A stretch of DNA of 64,000 nt from Streptomyces noursei (GTDB lineage: Bacteria > Actinomycetota > Actinomycetes > Streptomycetales > Streptomycetaceae). The position numbers and the translations under genes are program-made. The notes beneath the pieces were generated by a model. It was not told where the DNA came from and did no database searches. It saw only the letters and a program-made list of their open reading frames with translations. The DNA is taken from the NCBI RefSeq assembly GCF_016917755.1, contig NZ_CP070326.1, positions 6,696,001 through 6,760,000 on the forward strand, read 5' to 3'. This document shows, in pieces, positions 26,540 to 34,861 of the stretch (within the stretch, counting starts at the first letter, position 1; each line of letters starts with the position of its first letter).

Positions 26540-28180
26540 ATGGACGCTGTGACCCAGGTCCCCGTGCCGGTGAACGAGCCGGTGCACAGCTACGCCCCGG
26601 GCAGCCCGGAGCGATTCCGTCTGGAGGCCAAGCTCAAGGAGCTGGCCGGCAACCCCATCGAGCTGCCCATGACCATCGGCGGCAAGCAGCGGATGGGCGG
26701 CGGCGAGCGCTTCGACGTCGTACAGCCGCACCACCACTCCGCCCGCCTGGGCACCTACGCCAACGCCACCGTCCAGGACGCCCAGGACGCGGTCGACGCC
26801 GCGCTGGCCGCCGCTCCCGCCTGGCGCGCGATGTCCTTCGACGACCGCGCCGCGATCATCCTCAAGGCCGCCGACCTGCTGGCCGGCCCCTGGCGCGAGA
26901 CGATGGCCGCCGCCACCATGCTCGGCCAGTCCAAGACCGCCCAGCAGGCCGAGATCGACACCCCCTGCGAACTGGTCGACTTCTGGCGCTTCAACGTCCA
27001 CTTCGCGCGCCAGATCCTGGCCGAGCAGCCCCCGGTGAACGCCCCCGGCGTGTGGAACCGCTCGGACCACCGCCCCCTGGAGGGCTTCGTCTACGCGATC
27101 ACGCCCTTCAACTTCACCGCGATCGCCGGCAACCTCCCCACCGCCCCCGCCCTCATGGGCAACGTGGTGGTCTGGAAGCCGTCCCCGACGCAGACCCTCG
27201 CCGCGGTGCTGCTGATGCGCCTGCTGGAGGAGGCCGGCCTGCCGGCCGGTGTCATCAACCTCGTCACCGGCGACGGCAAGGACGTCTCCGAGGTGGCCCT
27301 GACCCACCCCGACCTGGCCGGCATCCACTTCACCGGCTCGACCCGGACCTTCCAGTACCTCTGGAAGACCGTCGGCACCAACATCGAGAAGTACCGGACC
27401 TACCCGCGGCTGGTCGGCGAGACCGGCGGCAAGGACTTCATCGTCGCCCACCCGTCGGCGGACCGGGCGGTGCTGAAGACCGCCATGACCCGCGGCGCCT
27501 TCGAGTTCCAGGGCCAGAAGTGCTCCGCGGCCTCCCGCGCCTACGTCCCGGCGTCGCTGTGGAACGCCGGCTTCAAGGAGGAGTTCGCCGCCGAGGTCGA
27601 CGCCCTGACCATGGGCGACGTCACCGATCTGGCGCACTTCATGGGTGCCGTCATCGACGAGCGCTCGTTCGCCAAGAACAAGGCGGCGATCGACCGCGCC
27701 AAGGCCGACCCGACCGTCGAGGTCGTGGCCGGCGGCACCTACGACGACAGCGTCGGCTACTTCGTCCGCCCGACGGTCCTGGTCTCCACCGACCCGGAGA
27801 ACGAGATCTTCAAGGACGAGTACTTCGGCCCGATCCTCGGCGTCTACGTCTACGACGACACGGTCGAGGGCGGCTACGAGGCCATGCTCGACCAGATGGA
27901 GTCCGCCTCGGCCTACGGCCTGACCGGCGCCGTCATCGCCCAGGACCGCGCCGCGGCCGCCACCACGTGCGAGAAGCTGCGCTTCGCGGCCGGCAACTTC
28001 TACATCAACGACAAGCCCACCGGCGCTGTGGTCGGCCAGCAGCCGTTCGGCGGCGGGCGCGCCTCCGGCACCAACGACAAGGCCGGCGCCAAGCAGAACC
28101 TGATGCGCTGGACCTCCACCCGCTCCATCAAGGAGACCCTGGTCCCGCCGACCGACTACCGCTACCCGCACATGGGCTGA
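26540..28180 (+). CDS. pruA: 1-pyrroline-5-carboxylate dehydrogenase
   Basis: This 546-residue aldehyde dehydrogenase superfamily member oxidises glutamate semialdehyde, formed from P5C, to glutamate with NAD. The catalytic Cys is in FEFQGQKCSAASRAYVP (about residue 320) and the Glu in LVGETGGKDFIV (about 286). The cofactor-binding ITPFNFTAIAGN and VVWKPSPTQT segments and the C-terminal INDKPTGAVVGQQPFGGGRASG are as expected for the group 4 P5CDH subfamily. AAGGAGA lies about 13 bases upstream of the ATG. It completes proline catabolism with the preceding gene. Confidence 0.96.
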   Translation: MDAVTQVPVPVNEPVHSYAPGSPERFRLEAKLKELAGNPIELPMTIGGKQRMGGGERFDVVQPHHHSARLGTYANATVQDAQDAVDAALAAAPAWRAMSFDDRAAIILKAADLLAGPWRETMAAATMLGQSKTAQQAEIDTPCELVDFWRFNVHFARQILAEQPPVNAPGVWNRSDHRPLEGFVYAITPFNFTAIAGNLPTAPALMGNVVVWKPSPTQTLAAVLLMRLLEEAGLPAGVINLVTGDGKDVSEVALTHPDLAGIHFTGSTRTFQYLWKTVGTNIEKYRTYPRLVGETGGKDFIVAHPSADRAVLKTAMTRGAFEFQGQKCSAASRAYVPASLWNAGFKEEFAAEVDALTMGDVTDLAHFMGAVIDERSFAKNKAAIDRAKADPTVEVVAGGTYDDSVGYFVRPTVLVSTDPENEIFKDEYFGPILGVYVYDDTVEGGYEAMLDQMESASAYGLTGAVIAQDRAAAATTCEKLRFAAGNFYINDKPTGAVVGQQPFGGGRASGTNDKAGAKQNLMRWTSTRSIKETLVPPTDYRYPHMG

Positions 28181-28195
28181 CGCCCCCTCGCACAC

Positions 28196-28232
28196 CCGCG
28201 GCCCGGTACCCCTTGGGGGTGCCGGGCCGCGG
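28196..28232 (+). terminator. Terminator after pruA
   Basis: A 17-bp stem (CCGCGGCCCGGTACCCC with GGGGTGCCGGGCCGCGG, one G.T mismatch) closes on a three-base loop, starting 16 bases after the pruA stop. Confidence 0.88.
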
Positions 28233-28545
28233 CCGTCGTGGCACCGTCGAACCAGCCCAGGAAGCGCCCCGGACCGCGCCCGGACCGCCCCGCGCGTGAT
28301 CGCCGTCTCAAATAGTAGGAAGCCCAAGTAATTGTGCAGACATCACGGCCCGGCTGTCCTAGCTTTGTAGGAGCCGAACGTATCGCTGCATCCAGCGAAT
28401 GCGGATGCGGCCCGACGCGCCCGCGCAGGTGACCCCTGCGGCGCTTCAGGCCCCCGCCCCTCCGGCCGTTCTCGCACCACCGACCCCTCATCTTCGACAC
28501 ACCCCGCTTTCCGTTCTCGGGGCTTTGGCATGGGAGACGCGCATC
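28233..28545 (+). other. Intergenic upstream region of a small gene
   Basis: The stretch holds no credible gene on either strand. AT-richer sequence at 28311-28375 (including TAATTGTGCAGAC and CCTAGCTTTG) is where a promoter for the following small gene would be expected, but the boxes are not at standard spacing. A short CCCCG/CGGGG inverted repeat (28502-28522) followed by CTTTGG precedes the small gene. Confidence 0.35.
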
Positions 28546-28677
28546 ATGGCCGACACCACCGTCCGCAGGACCCGTCACTCCTCCCGTCAGACCAACGACG
28601 CCGACCGCCGCAACGCCGCGGCCGCCCTCCAGCGCGCACTCGACCGCCGCGACAACGGCGGCGCCAGCGGTCACTGA
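28546..28677 (+). CDS. Small basic protein, 43 aa, unknown
   Basis: The protein begins MADTTVRRTRHSSRQTNDAD and continues through a predicted helix (RRNAAAALQRALDRRDNG). It is Arg/Asp/Ala rich and soluble. There is a GGGAGA Shine-Dalgarno about nine bases upstream of the ATG, and codon bias is normal for the genome. The start of the protein looks disordered and the second half helical. It lies between a strong terminator and a convergent phosphatase gene, so it is monocistronic. I recognise no family. Confidence 0.55.
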   Translation: MADTTVRRTRHSSRQTNDADRRNAAAALQRALDRRDNGGASGH

Positions 28678-28750
28678 GCCCGCTTGACCCGCACATGCGC
28701 CGAGGGCGCCCGGGACATGGTCCCGAGCGCCCCCGGCGCGGTGGTACGGG

Positions 28751-30364
28751 TCAGCCGCGGCGGCGGGAGCGGGTGACCTCGAAGTGGTCGACGCGCTCCC
28801 CGGACTCCGCGAGGGCGGTGACCTTCATCCGCGGACGGCTGCCCGGGGTGACCTCGACGGCGATGAACGAATAGCCCGTGTAGCGGACCCGGGACCACTC
28901 GACGGTCTCCTTGGCCTTCGCCTGGCCCTTGGTCCAGTGGTAGGTGTCCACATGGTCCAGGTCCTTCACATGACCCTCGTAGCTGTCCGGCACGGGGAAG
29001 TCGTAGAGGGACTTCCCGGCGCCGCCGGCCGTCACATAGACGATGCCCTCGTGCGCGGCGTCCACGGTCTCGCCGATCGGCACCTTCTTCGACACCCGGC
29101 CGCCCTTGATGGCGTCGGTGCGCTCGTAGACGTGGTTGTGCCCGTTGACCACCAGGTCCACCTGGTGCTTCTCGAACAGCGGCAGCCAGGCGTCGCGGAC
29201 CCCGCCCTCCGAGGCGTGCGAGTTGGTGGTGGAGAACGCGCAGTGGTGGAAGAAGACGACGAGGAAGTCGATGCCCGCGGTGGCCCGCAGCTCACCCAGT
29301 CGGCGGTCCAGCCAGCGGGTCTGCCGGCCCTGCGTGTAGCCCGCGTTGGCCGGGATCTCGTAGGAGACGTCGTTGGCGTCCAGGGCGACGACGGCGACGT
29401 TGCCGTAGGTGAAGGAGTAGACGCCGGGGGCCCGCTCCGGGTCCGGGCCGTTGGCCGGCAGCGACCAGCGGGCGGACTGGCCGCCGTAGCCGTTGGGGGA
29501 GTACCACGCCTCCATGTCGTGGTTGCCGGTGGTCACCATCCACGGCACCGACTTCGCCACCGTCTCGGTCTGGGCGAGGAACTGGTCCCAGGCCCGGGCG
29601 TCGTAGGTGTCGTGCTCGGAGCCCTGGCCGTCCGGGTCGGCGTAGCAGATGTCGCCCGCGTGCAGGTGGAAGGACGGGTTCTGGCCCAGGATCAACTGGT
29701 CGTTGGCGAGCGCGTGGTAGCTGACGCCCTGGTCGCCGAAGGCGGTGAAGACGAAGCTCTCGGCGCGCGCCGGAGCGGTGCGGAAGGTGCCGACGGTGGA
29801 GAAGTGACGCGGGTCGGCCGGGTCGAAGCCGTCGTGGCCGACGCCGTAGTAGTACGTGGTCCCCGGCCGCAGGCCGTCGAGGGCCGCGTGCAGGTAGTAC
29901 TGGTCGACCGCCGGGAGCTTGGCGGTCAGCGCCGGGGTGTGCAGGTGGCGCACCTCGGCCGGGACCTTGCGACCCAGGTCCCACGGCTTCAGGCCGACCC
30001 GCAGATAGGGCCGCTTGACCGCGAAGGGCACCTGCCAGCCGACCCGCATCTGGGTCCGCGGGTCGGCGCCGAAGGCGAGGTGCCGGCCGAACGGGGCCAC
30101 CAGGTGGCCGTCGACGGCAGTGGTGGCGGGGGCGGACAGCAGCGTCGGCCCGGCGGCCTGCGCGGCCGGGGCGGCCAACAGGCCGGCGCCGGCGACCATA
30201 CCGGCGGTGACCGCGGAGCTGCGCAGCAGCCCCCGGCGGGTCAGCTTGGTGCGGAGGTACTCGTGCTGCTCGGGCATGGTCATCCGGGCCGCGAGCTGCT
30301 CCGGTATGCCGACGCGGGGCGTGTGCGAGGGCAGGGGGCGCTCCCGCCGGGGGTATGCAGTCAT
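28751..30364 (-). CDS. Secreted purple acid phosphatase-like metallophosphoesterase
   Basis: This 537-residue protein has a Tat signal containing TRRGLLRSSAVTAGMVAGAGLL preceded by an unusually long N-region of about 40 residues. A fibronectin-like N-terminal domain (residues about 85-200, ending LRPGTTYYYGVGHDG) precedes the purple acid phosphatase catalytic domain. Metal ligands are visible in FTAFGDQGV, HLHAGDICYAD, TTGNHDMEAWY, FLVVFFHHCAF and LVVNGHNHVYER. The protein hydrolyses phosphomonoesters outside the cell. It may start at an internal Met (for example before PEQHEYLRTKLTRR), which would give a more usual signal length. It is divergent from leuB. Confidence 0.9.
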   Translation of the reverse strand: MTAYPRRERPLPSHTPRVGIPEQLAARMTMPEQHEYLRTKLTRRGLLRSSAVTAGMVAGAGLLAAPAAQAAGPTLLSAPATTAVDGHLVAPFGRHLAFGADPRTQMRVGWQVPFAVKRPYLRVGLKPWDLGRKVPAEVRHLHTPALTAKLPAVDQYYLHAALDGLRPGTTYYYGVGHDGFDPADPRHFSTVGTFRTAPARAESFVFTAFGDQGVSYHALANDQLILGQNPSFHLHAGDICYADPDGQGSEHDTYDARAWDQFLAQTETVAKSVPWMVTTGNHDMEAWYSPNGYGGQSARWSLPANGPDPERAPGVYSFTYGNVAVVALDANDVSYEIPANAGYTQGRQTRWLDRRLGELRATAGIDFLVVFFHHCAFSTTNSHASEGGVRDAWLPLFEKHQVDLVVNGHNHVYERTDAIKGGRVSKKVPIGETVDAAHEGIVYVTAGGAGKSLYDFPVPDSYEGHVKDLDHVDTYHWTKGQAKAKETVEWSRVRYTGYSFIAVEVTPGSRPRMKVTALAESGERVDHFEVTRSRRRG

Positions 30365-30471
30365 GTGGCCGAATCTGGCAGTTCGCGCCTACGGGCTCGG
30401 GGCGCCGGGGTGAACGGGGGATGGCCGGCGGTCGAGCGCCCGGCGGCCATGTCCGCATGCCGGACGATGCG

Positions 30472-30499
30472 TGTCAATCATTGGGACGAGGAGTAGGGT
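30472..30499 (+). promoter_or_regulatory. Candidate leuB promoter, leaderless
   Basis: TAGGGT at 30494-30499 ends six bases before the ATG at 30506, so transcription would start on the A of the start codon. TGTCAA at 30472-30477 is a weak -35 candidate at 16-base spacing. A GAGGAG also lies 12 bases before the ATG, so a leadered mRNA with a Shine-Dalgarno is an alternative. Confidence 0.4.
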
Positions 30500-30505
30500 C
30501 CAGGC

Positions 30506-31546
30506 ATGTCTCGCAGCATTCGCCTCGCAGTGATCCCCGGTGACGGAATCGGCCAGGAAGTCGTGGCGCAGGGCCTCAAGGTCCTGACCGCGGTCCTCCC
30601 CGAGGACGTCAAGCTGGAAACCAAGGAATACGACCTCGGGGCCAAGCGCTGGCACCGCACCGGCGAGACCCTGCCGGACGAGGAGCTCGCGTCGCTCAAG
30701 GAGCACGACGCGATCCTGCTCGGCGCGATCGGCGACCCGACGGTGCCGTCCGGCGTCCTGGAGCGCGGACTGCTGCTCAAACTCCGCTTCGCCTTCGACC
30801 ACTTCGTCAACCTGCGCCCCTCGAAGCTCTTCCCGAACACCGCCACCCCGCTGGCGGGCCGCCCCGACATCGACTTCGTCGTCGTCCGCGAGGGCACCGA
30901 GGGCCCCTACACCGGCAACGGCGGCAGCCTGCGCACCGGCACCCCGGCCGAGGTCGCCACCGAGGTCAGCGTGAACACCGCCTACGGCGTGGAGCGGGTG
31001 GTCCGGGACGCCTACGAGCGCGCCAACGCCCGCCCGCGCAAGAAGCTGACCCTGGTCCACAAGAACAACGTGCTGGTCTACGCCGGCCACATGTGGAAGA
31101 ACATCTTCGACAAGGTCGGCCAGGAGTACCCCGAGGTCACCACCGACTACCTGCACGTCGACGCGGCGACGATCTTCCTCGTCACCCAGCCCGAGCGGTT
31201 CGACGTGATCGTCACCGACAACCTCTTCGGCGACATCCTCACCGACCTCGCCGCCGCGGTCACCGGCGGCATCGGCCTGGCCGCCTCCGGCAACATCAAC
31301 CCCACCGGAGCGTTCCCCTCGATGTTCGAGCCGGTGCACGGCTCCGCGCCGGACATCGCGGGCACCGGCAAGGCCGACCCGACCGCCACGATCCTCTCCG
31401 TCGCGCTGCTGCTGCGCCACCTCGGCCACGAGGAGCAGGCCGCCCGCATCGAGACGGAGGTCGCCGCCGACCTGGAGGCCCGCGGCGACGCGCCACGCAC
31501 CACCGACGAGATCGGCGACGCGCTCGCGGCACGCGTAGCGGGCTGA
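30506..31546 (+). CDS. leuB: 3-isopropylmalate dehydrogenase
   Basis: This 346-residue cytosolic enzyme oxidises and decarboxylates 3-isopropylmalate to 2-oxoisocaproate with NAD in leucine synthesis. The Mg/substrate signature is in the TDNLFGDILTDLAAAVTGGIGLAASGNINP stretch (about residues 235-264). The catalytic Lys/Tyr region is KNNVLVYAGHMWKN, and the cofactor loop is FEPVHGSAPDIAGTGKADPTA. The gene stands alone and is divergent from the phosphatase; ilvE follows after about 400 bases, with a terminator in between. The other leucine genes (leuA, leuCD) are outside the window. Confidence 0.95.
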   Translation: MSRSIRLAVIPGDGIGQEVVAQGLKVLTAVLPEDVKLETKEYDLGAKRWHRTGETLPDEELASLKEHDAILLGAIGDPTVPSGVLERGLLLKLRFAFDHFVNLRPSKLFPNTATPLAGRPDIDFVVVREGTEGPYTGNGGSLRTGTPAEVATEVSVNTAYGVERVVRDAYERANARPRKKLTLVHKNNVLVYAGHMWKNIFDKVGQEYPEVTTDYLHVDAATIFLVTQPERFDVIVTDNLFGDILTDLAAAVTGGIGLAASGNINPTGAFPSMFEPVHGSAPDIAGTGKADPTATILSVALLLRHLGHEEQAARIETEVAADLEARGDAPRTTDEIGDALAARVAG

Positions 31547-31574
31547 CGCCCGACGCACCACGCAGCACCACCTC

Positions 31575-31602
31575 AGCGCCGGGCCGACCAGGGCCCGGCG
31601 CT
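31575..31602 (+). terminator. Terminator after leuB
   Basis: A perfect 11-bp stem (AGCGCCGGGCC with GGCCCGGCGCT) around a six-base loop lies 29 bases after the leuB stop. Confidence 0.8.
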
Positions 31603-31943
31603 GTCCGCATGGGCCCCGCTCCCGCCCCGTGCCCCGGCCCCCCTGTGCTACCGGCGGGTCGGGTGCCACCATCTGACGCGGGCGCACGCCGGTTCCGGCG
31701 GCGGACGCCCACGAGCGATAATCGGACGAGGGGCCGCCGTCCGGCGGGAAACTCGGACGTCCCAGTAACGACCGGTACGACCGAGCCACCCGCAGTGCGC
31801 GCGGCCGCTCCCAACCGCACCGGTGCCGCGAGCGGGGACCCTCCCCGGCCCGAGGGCCGGGCCGGTGCCCCTTCCCCGGCTCGCGCGGGGAGAGACCCTC
31901 CGGCAATGCAGGCATCGGACCACGCAGTGAAGGACACGGATAC
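31603..31943 (+). other. Intergenic upstream region of ilvE
   Basis: The stretch holds no convincing gene. GATAAT at about 31718-31723, with TTCCGG 18 bases upstream, is a possible promoter. A CCGGCCC/GGGCCGG hairpin lies at 31845-31860. A 13-codon frame (MQASDHAVKDTDT, 31906-31947) overlaps the ilvE start as ATGA, but it lacks Leu, Ile or Val runs and a T-tailed hairpin. Confidence 0.35.
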
Positions 31944-33050
31944 ATGACGACGCCCACGATCGAGCTCAAGCCTTCCTCGCACCCGCTGCCCGCGGCGGAG
32001 CGGGAGCAGATCCTGGCGGCCCCCGGCTTCGGCCGCCACTTCACCGACCACATGGTGACGATCAAGTGGACCGAGGGCCGCGGCTGGCACGACGGGCAAC
32101 TCGTGCCGTACGGTCCGCTCGCCCTCGACCCGGCGACCAACGTCCTGCACTACGCACAGGAGATCTTCGAGGGCCTCAAGGCGTACCGCCAGCCCGACGG
32201 CAGCGTCGCCACCTTCCGTCCGGACGCCAACGCCCGCCGCTTCCAGGCGTCCGCCCGCCGACTGGCCATGCCGGAGCTGCCGGTCGAGACCTTCGTCGAG
32301 GCATGCGACCTGCTGGTCCAGCAGGACAAGGACTGGGTGCCCGCGCACGGCGGCGAGGAGTCGCTCTACCTGCGGCCGTTCATGATCGCCACCGAGGTGG
32401 GGCTGGGCGTCAAGCCCGCCAACGAGTACCTCTTCGTCGTCATCGCCTCGCCGGCCGGCGCGTACTTCCCCGGCGGCGTCAAGCCGGTCTCCATCTGGCT
32501 GTCCGAGGACCGGGTCCGGGCCGTCCCCGGCGGCATGGGCGACGCCAAGACCGGCGGCAACTACGCCGCCTCGCTGCTGGCCCAGGCCGAGGCCGCGGCC
32601 CGCGGCTGCGACCAGGTCGCCTACCTCGACGCGGTGGAGCACACCTGGGTCGAGGAGCTCGGCGGGATGAACCTCTACTTCGTCTACGGCGCCGCGGACA
32701 ACGAGAAGCCAGTGATCGTCACCCCGCAGCTGACCGGCTCGCTGCTCCCCGGCGTCACCCGCGACTCCCTGCTCTCCGTCGCCCGCGACCTGGGCTTCGA
32801 GTCCGAGGAGGGGCGGATCTCCATCGACCAGTGGCAGAACGACTCCGCGGCCGGCACGCTCACCGAGGTCTTCGCCTGCGGCACGGCCGCCGTGATCACC
32901 CCGGTCGGCACGGTCAAGCGCGAGGGCGCCGAGTGGACCCAGTCCGGCGGCGAGCCGGGCAAGGTCACGCTGAAGCTGCGCGAGGCGCTGCTGGACATCC
33001 AGCGCGGGGTGACCGCCGACGAGCACGGCTGGATGCACCGCATCGGCTGA
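31944..33050 (+). CDS. ilvE: Branched-chain amino acid aminotransferase
   Basis: This 368-residue PLP fold-type IV transaminase performs the last step of valine, leucine and isoleucine synthesis and the first step of their breakdown, with glutamate/2-oxoglutarate as partner. The Schiff-base Lys is residue 202 in MGDAKTGGNYAASL. Substrate and phosphate contacts lie in LHYAQEIFEGLKAYR, YLRPFMIATE and the GTAAVITPVG motif near the C-terminus. It belongs to the longer BCAT II type. AAGGA lies about nine bases upstream of the ATG. Confidence 0.95.
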   Translation: MTTPTIELKPSSHPLPAAEREQILAAPGFGRHFTDHMVTIKWTEGRGWHDGQLVPYGPLALDPATNVLHYAQEIFEGLKAYRQPDGSVATFRPDANARRFQASARRLAMPELPVETFVEACDLLVQQDKDWVPAHGGEESLYLRPFMIATEVGLGVKPANEYLFVVIASPAGAYFPGGVKPVSIWLSEDRVRAVPGGMGDAKTGGNYAASLLAQAEAAARGCDQVAYLDAVEHTWVEELGGMNLYFVYGAADNEKPVIVTPQLTGSLLPGVTRDSLLSVARDLGFESEEGRISIDQWQNDSAAGTLTEVFACGTAAVITPVGTVKREGAEWTQSGGEPGKVTLKLREALLDIQRGVTADEHGWMHRIG

Positions 33051-33088
33051 GTAGAGCGGTGCCCCGCGGGCCCGCCCGTACGCACGAC

Positions 33089-33123
33089 CGAGGCCGCCCC
33101 GGCAGGACGCCGGGGCGGCCTCG
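33089..33123. terminator. Bidirectional terminator between ilvE and the NCS1 permease
   Basis: A perfect 15-bp stem (CGAGGCCGCCCCGGC with its complement) around AGGAC sits between the two convergent genes. Confidence 0.88.
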
Positions 33124-33150
33124 GCCGTCCCGCCCTTCGGGGGCGGCGGC

Positions 33151-34593
33151 TCAGCCGACCTCCACCGGCGTCTCCTGCGCGGCGGGGCCGTCGGCCGCGC
33201 GCAGCGGCGGGACCGGGCGCGGCTGCCGGGCGACCAGGGCCAGGTAGACCACGGCGGCGGTGGCGGCGGCGAGCAGGAAGCTCATGTCGATCCCGCCGGT
33301 GTACTTCAGCAGCGGGCCCTCGTAGGGGGAGCCCACGCCCAGCAGGCCGACCGCGGAGCCCAGCGCCCAGGCGACGGTGGCCTGGACGTTCCAGCCGGCC
33401 TTGAACCAGTACACGCCGCCGATCGTGCCGCGGTTGTAGACCTGGAGCGAGTCCGGGTCGTAGACGCCGCGGCAGCGGACGAAGCCGATCACGGTGATGA
33501 CCGCCCACGGAGTGCCGATGGCGGTCATCAGCAGCACGAAGGAGGTCATCGCGTTCTGCGCGTCCCACAGGAAGTGGCCGACGTAGACCAGCGCGGTGGA
33601 GACCGCGGCGACGACATAGGTGGCCTGGGTGCGGGTGGCGCGCGGCAGGATCGCGTCCAGGTCCAGGCCCATGCTGTAGAGCATCAGACCGGAGTTGCCT
33701 GCGGAGCCGGCCGAGGCGTTGAGCAGCAGGAAGATCAGGTACCACAGGGGCGCGCCGGCGACCAGCGGGCCGGCGTAGTCCGAGCCGGCGCCGACCGCGA
33801 GCGCGCTGAACGTCCCGAACAGCTGCGGCACCAGCAGACCGAGGACCAGGCCCAGGTAGGTGGCGCCGAAGACCGCCCTGGAGCTGTGGCGGCGGGGGGA
33901 GATGTAGCGGCTGTAGTCGCCGAGCAGGGTGATGAAGGCGATCGGGCCGCTCAGGCCGGCCGAGACCGCGGAGAGCAGCCAGGTCTGCCAGTAGCCGCCC
34001 AGGGCGTAGTGGACGCCGGGGATCGGGGCGGTGGTGAAGTGGTGCGCGAAGGCGAAGACGCCGATCACCAGCAGGATCGTCAGGCCGATCGAGAGCACCT
34101 TGCTCAGCCGCAGCAGCACCTTGTAGCCGTAGACCGCGCCGATGGCGGTGGCGGCGGCCAGCACCGCGTAGACGACCGTGTACGCCGCCCCGTCGGCGGG
34201 CAGGCCGACCAGGCGGTGGAGGCAGCCGACCATGGCGTCCCCGCCGACCCAGAGCGTCAGTGCGGTGTAGCCGAGCGAGAGCAGCAGGCCGATCACCGAG
34301 CCGATGAGCCGGCCGCGGACGCCGAAGAAGGCGCCGCTGCTGGTGGAGAGGTTGGTCGCGCTGCGCAGCGAGACCAGGGCGAGCGGCGCGGTCAGCAGCG
34401 CGCCGACCAGGGTGCCGGCCGCGAGGGAGGTGACCGAGCCCCAGAAGCCGAGGCCGAAGGAGACCGGCAACCAGCCGAAGATCACAACGCCGAGTGCGAG
34501 GTTCGAGCCGAGCAGGATGGAGACGAGGTCGCGAGGGCTACTGGTGCGCTCCTCGTCCGGGATGGTGTCGACTCCGCGTTGTTCTATCGGCAT
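33151..34593 (-). CDS. NCS1-family purine/cytosine-type permease
   Basis: This 480-residue inner-membrane transporter has about twelve hydrophobic segments and NCS1 features such as SILLGSNLALGVVIFGWLPV, TNLSTSSGAFFGVRGRLIGS and LSGPIAFITLLGDYSRYI. The family imports nucleobases, allantoin, hydantoins or related nitrogen compounds with cations. The ATG at 34593 has GGGGAG six bases upstream. It is divergent from ureAB, and the 268-base gap contains three near-identical operator-like sites. The context points to import of a nitrogen source connected with the urease/agmatine cluster, possibly a purine or ureide. The substrate is inference. Confidence 0.88.
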   Translation of the reverse strand: MPIEQRGVDTIPDEERTSSPRDLVSILLGSNLALGVVIFGWLPVSFGLGFWGSVTSLAAGTLVGALLTAPLALVSLRSATNLSTSSGAFFGVRGRLIGSVIGLLLSLGYTALTLWVGGDAMVGCLHRLVGLPADGAAYTVVYAVLAAATAIGAVYGYKVLLRLSKVLSIGLTILLVIGVFAFAHHFTTAPIPGVHYALGGYWQTWLLSAVSAGLSGPIAFITLLGDYSRYISPRRHSSRAVFGATYLGLVLGLLVPQLFGTFSALAVGAGSDYAGPLVAGAPLWYLIFLLLNASAGSAGNSGLMLYSMGLDLDAILPRATRTQATYVVAAVSTALVYVGHFLWDAQNAMTSFVLLMTAIGTPWAVITVIGFVRCRGVYDPDSLQVYNRGTIGGVYWFKAGWNVQATVAWALGSAVGLLGVGSPYEGPLLKYTGGIDMSFLLAAATAAVVYLALVARQPRPVPPLRAADGPAAQETPVEVG

Positions 34594-34716
34594 GAGGGCT
34601 CCCCTGAGAGGCCGGAACAGGTGTGAGAAGCGGTGCTGGGCGCGGTGCTCCGTCGTGGACAAGGGCTTCGTTCGGCAGTGCCTGCGAAGCGGGTGCTCGC
34701 TGCTGCGAGATCATTT

Positions 34717-34838
34717 GAGTGATGCTCTAAAAACGATCAGTTCGAGCCATGTTCTAGAGCGACGCTCAATATGAAGCACCCGTCCTGCCTAGGTCAATGG
34801 TTTCGGAATGATGAATTCCAAGTTAGAGTGATGCTCAA
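34717..34838. promoter_or_regulatory. Three 15-bp pseudo-palindromic operator-like sites in the permease/ureAB gap
   Basis: Sites at about 34717-34731 (TTGAGTGATGCTCTA), 34755-34769 (TAGAGCGACGCTCAA) and 34824-34838 (TAGAGTGATGCTCAA) fit the consensus TWGAGYGAYGCTCWA, whose arms are inverted. The third ends 23 bases before the ureAB start. The size and symmetry suit a TetR-type dimer, and a TetR gene lies in the same cluster (38656-39273). Binding is inferred. Confidence 0.7.
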
Positions 34839-34861
34839 TTCGAGCGGGAGGAAGTGACAGG

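Noticed and set aside
26498..28327. Long open frame on the minus strand opposite pruA
   Set aside because: High-GC codon bias leaves long antisense frames open. It has no domain sense and no ribosome-binding site, while the plus-strand aldehyde dehydrogenase is clear.
31906..31947. Attenuator leader peptide for ilvE
   Set aside because: The 13-codon frame overlaps ilvE but has no run of Leu, Ile or Val codons and no T-tailed hairpin follows it.
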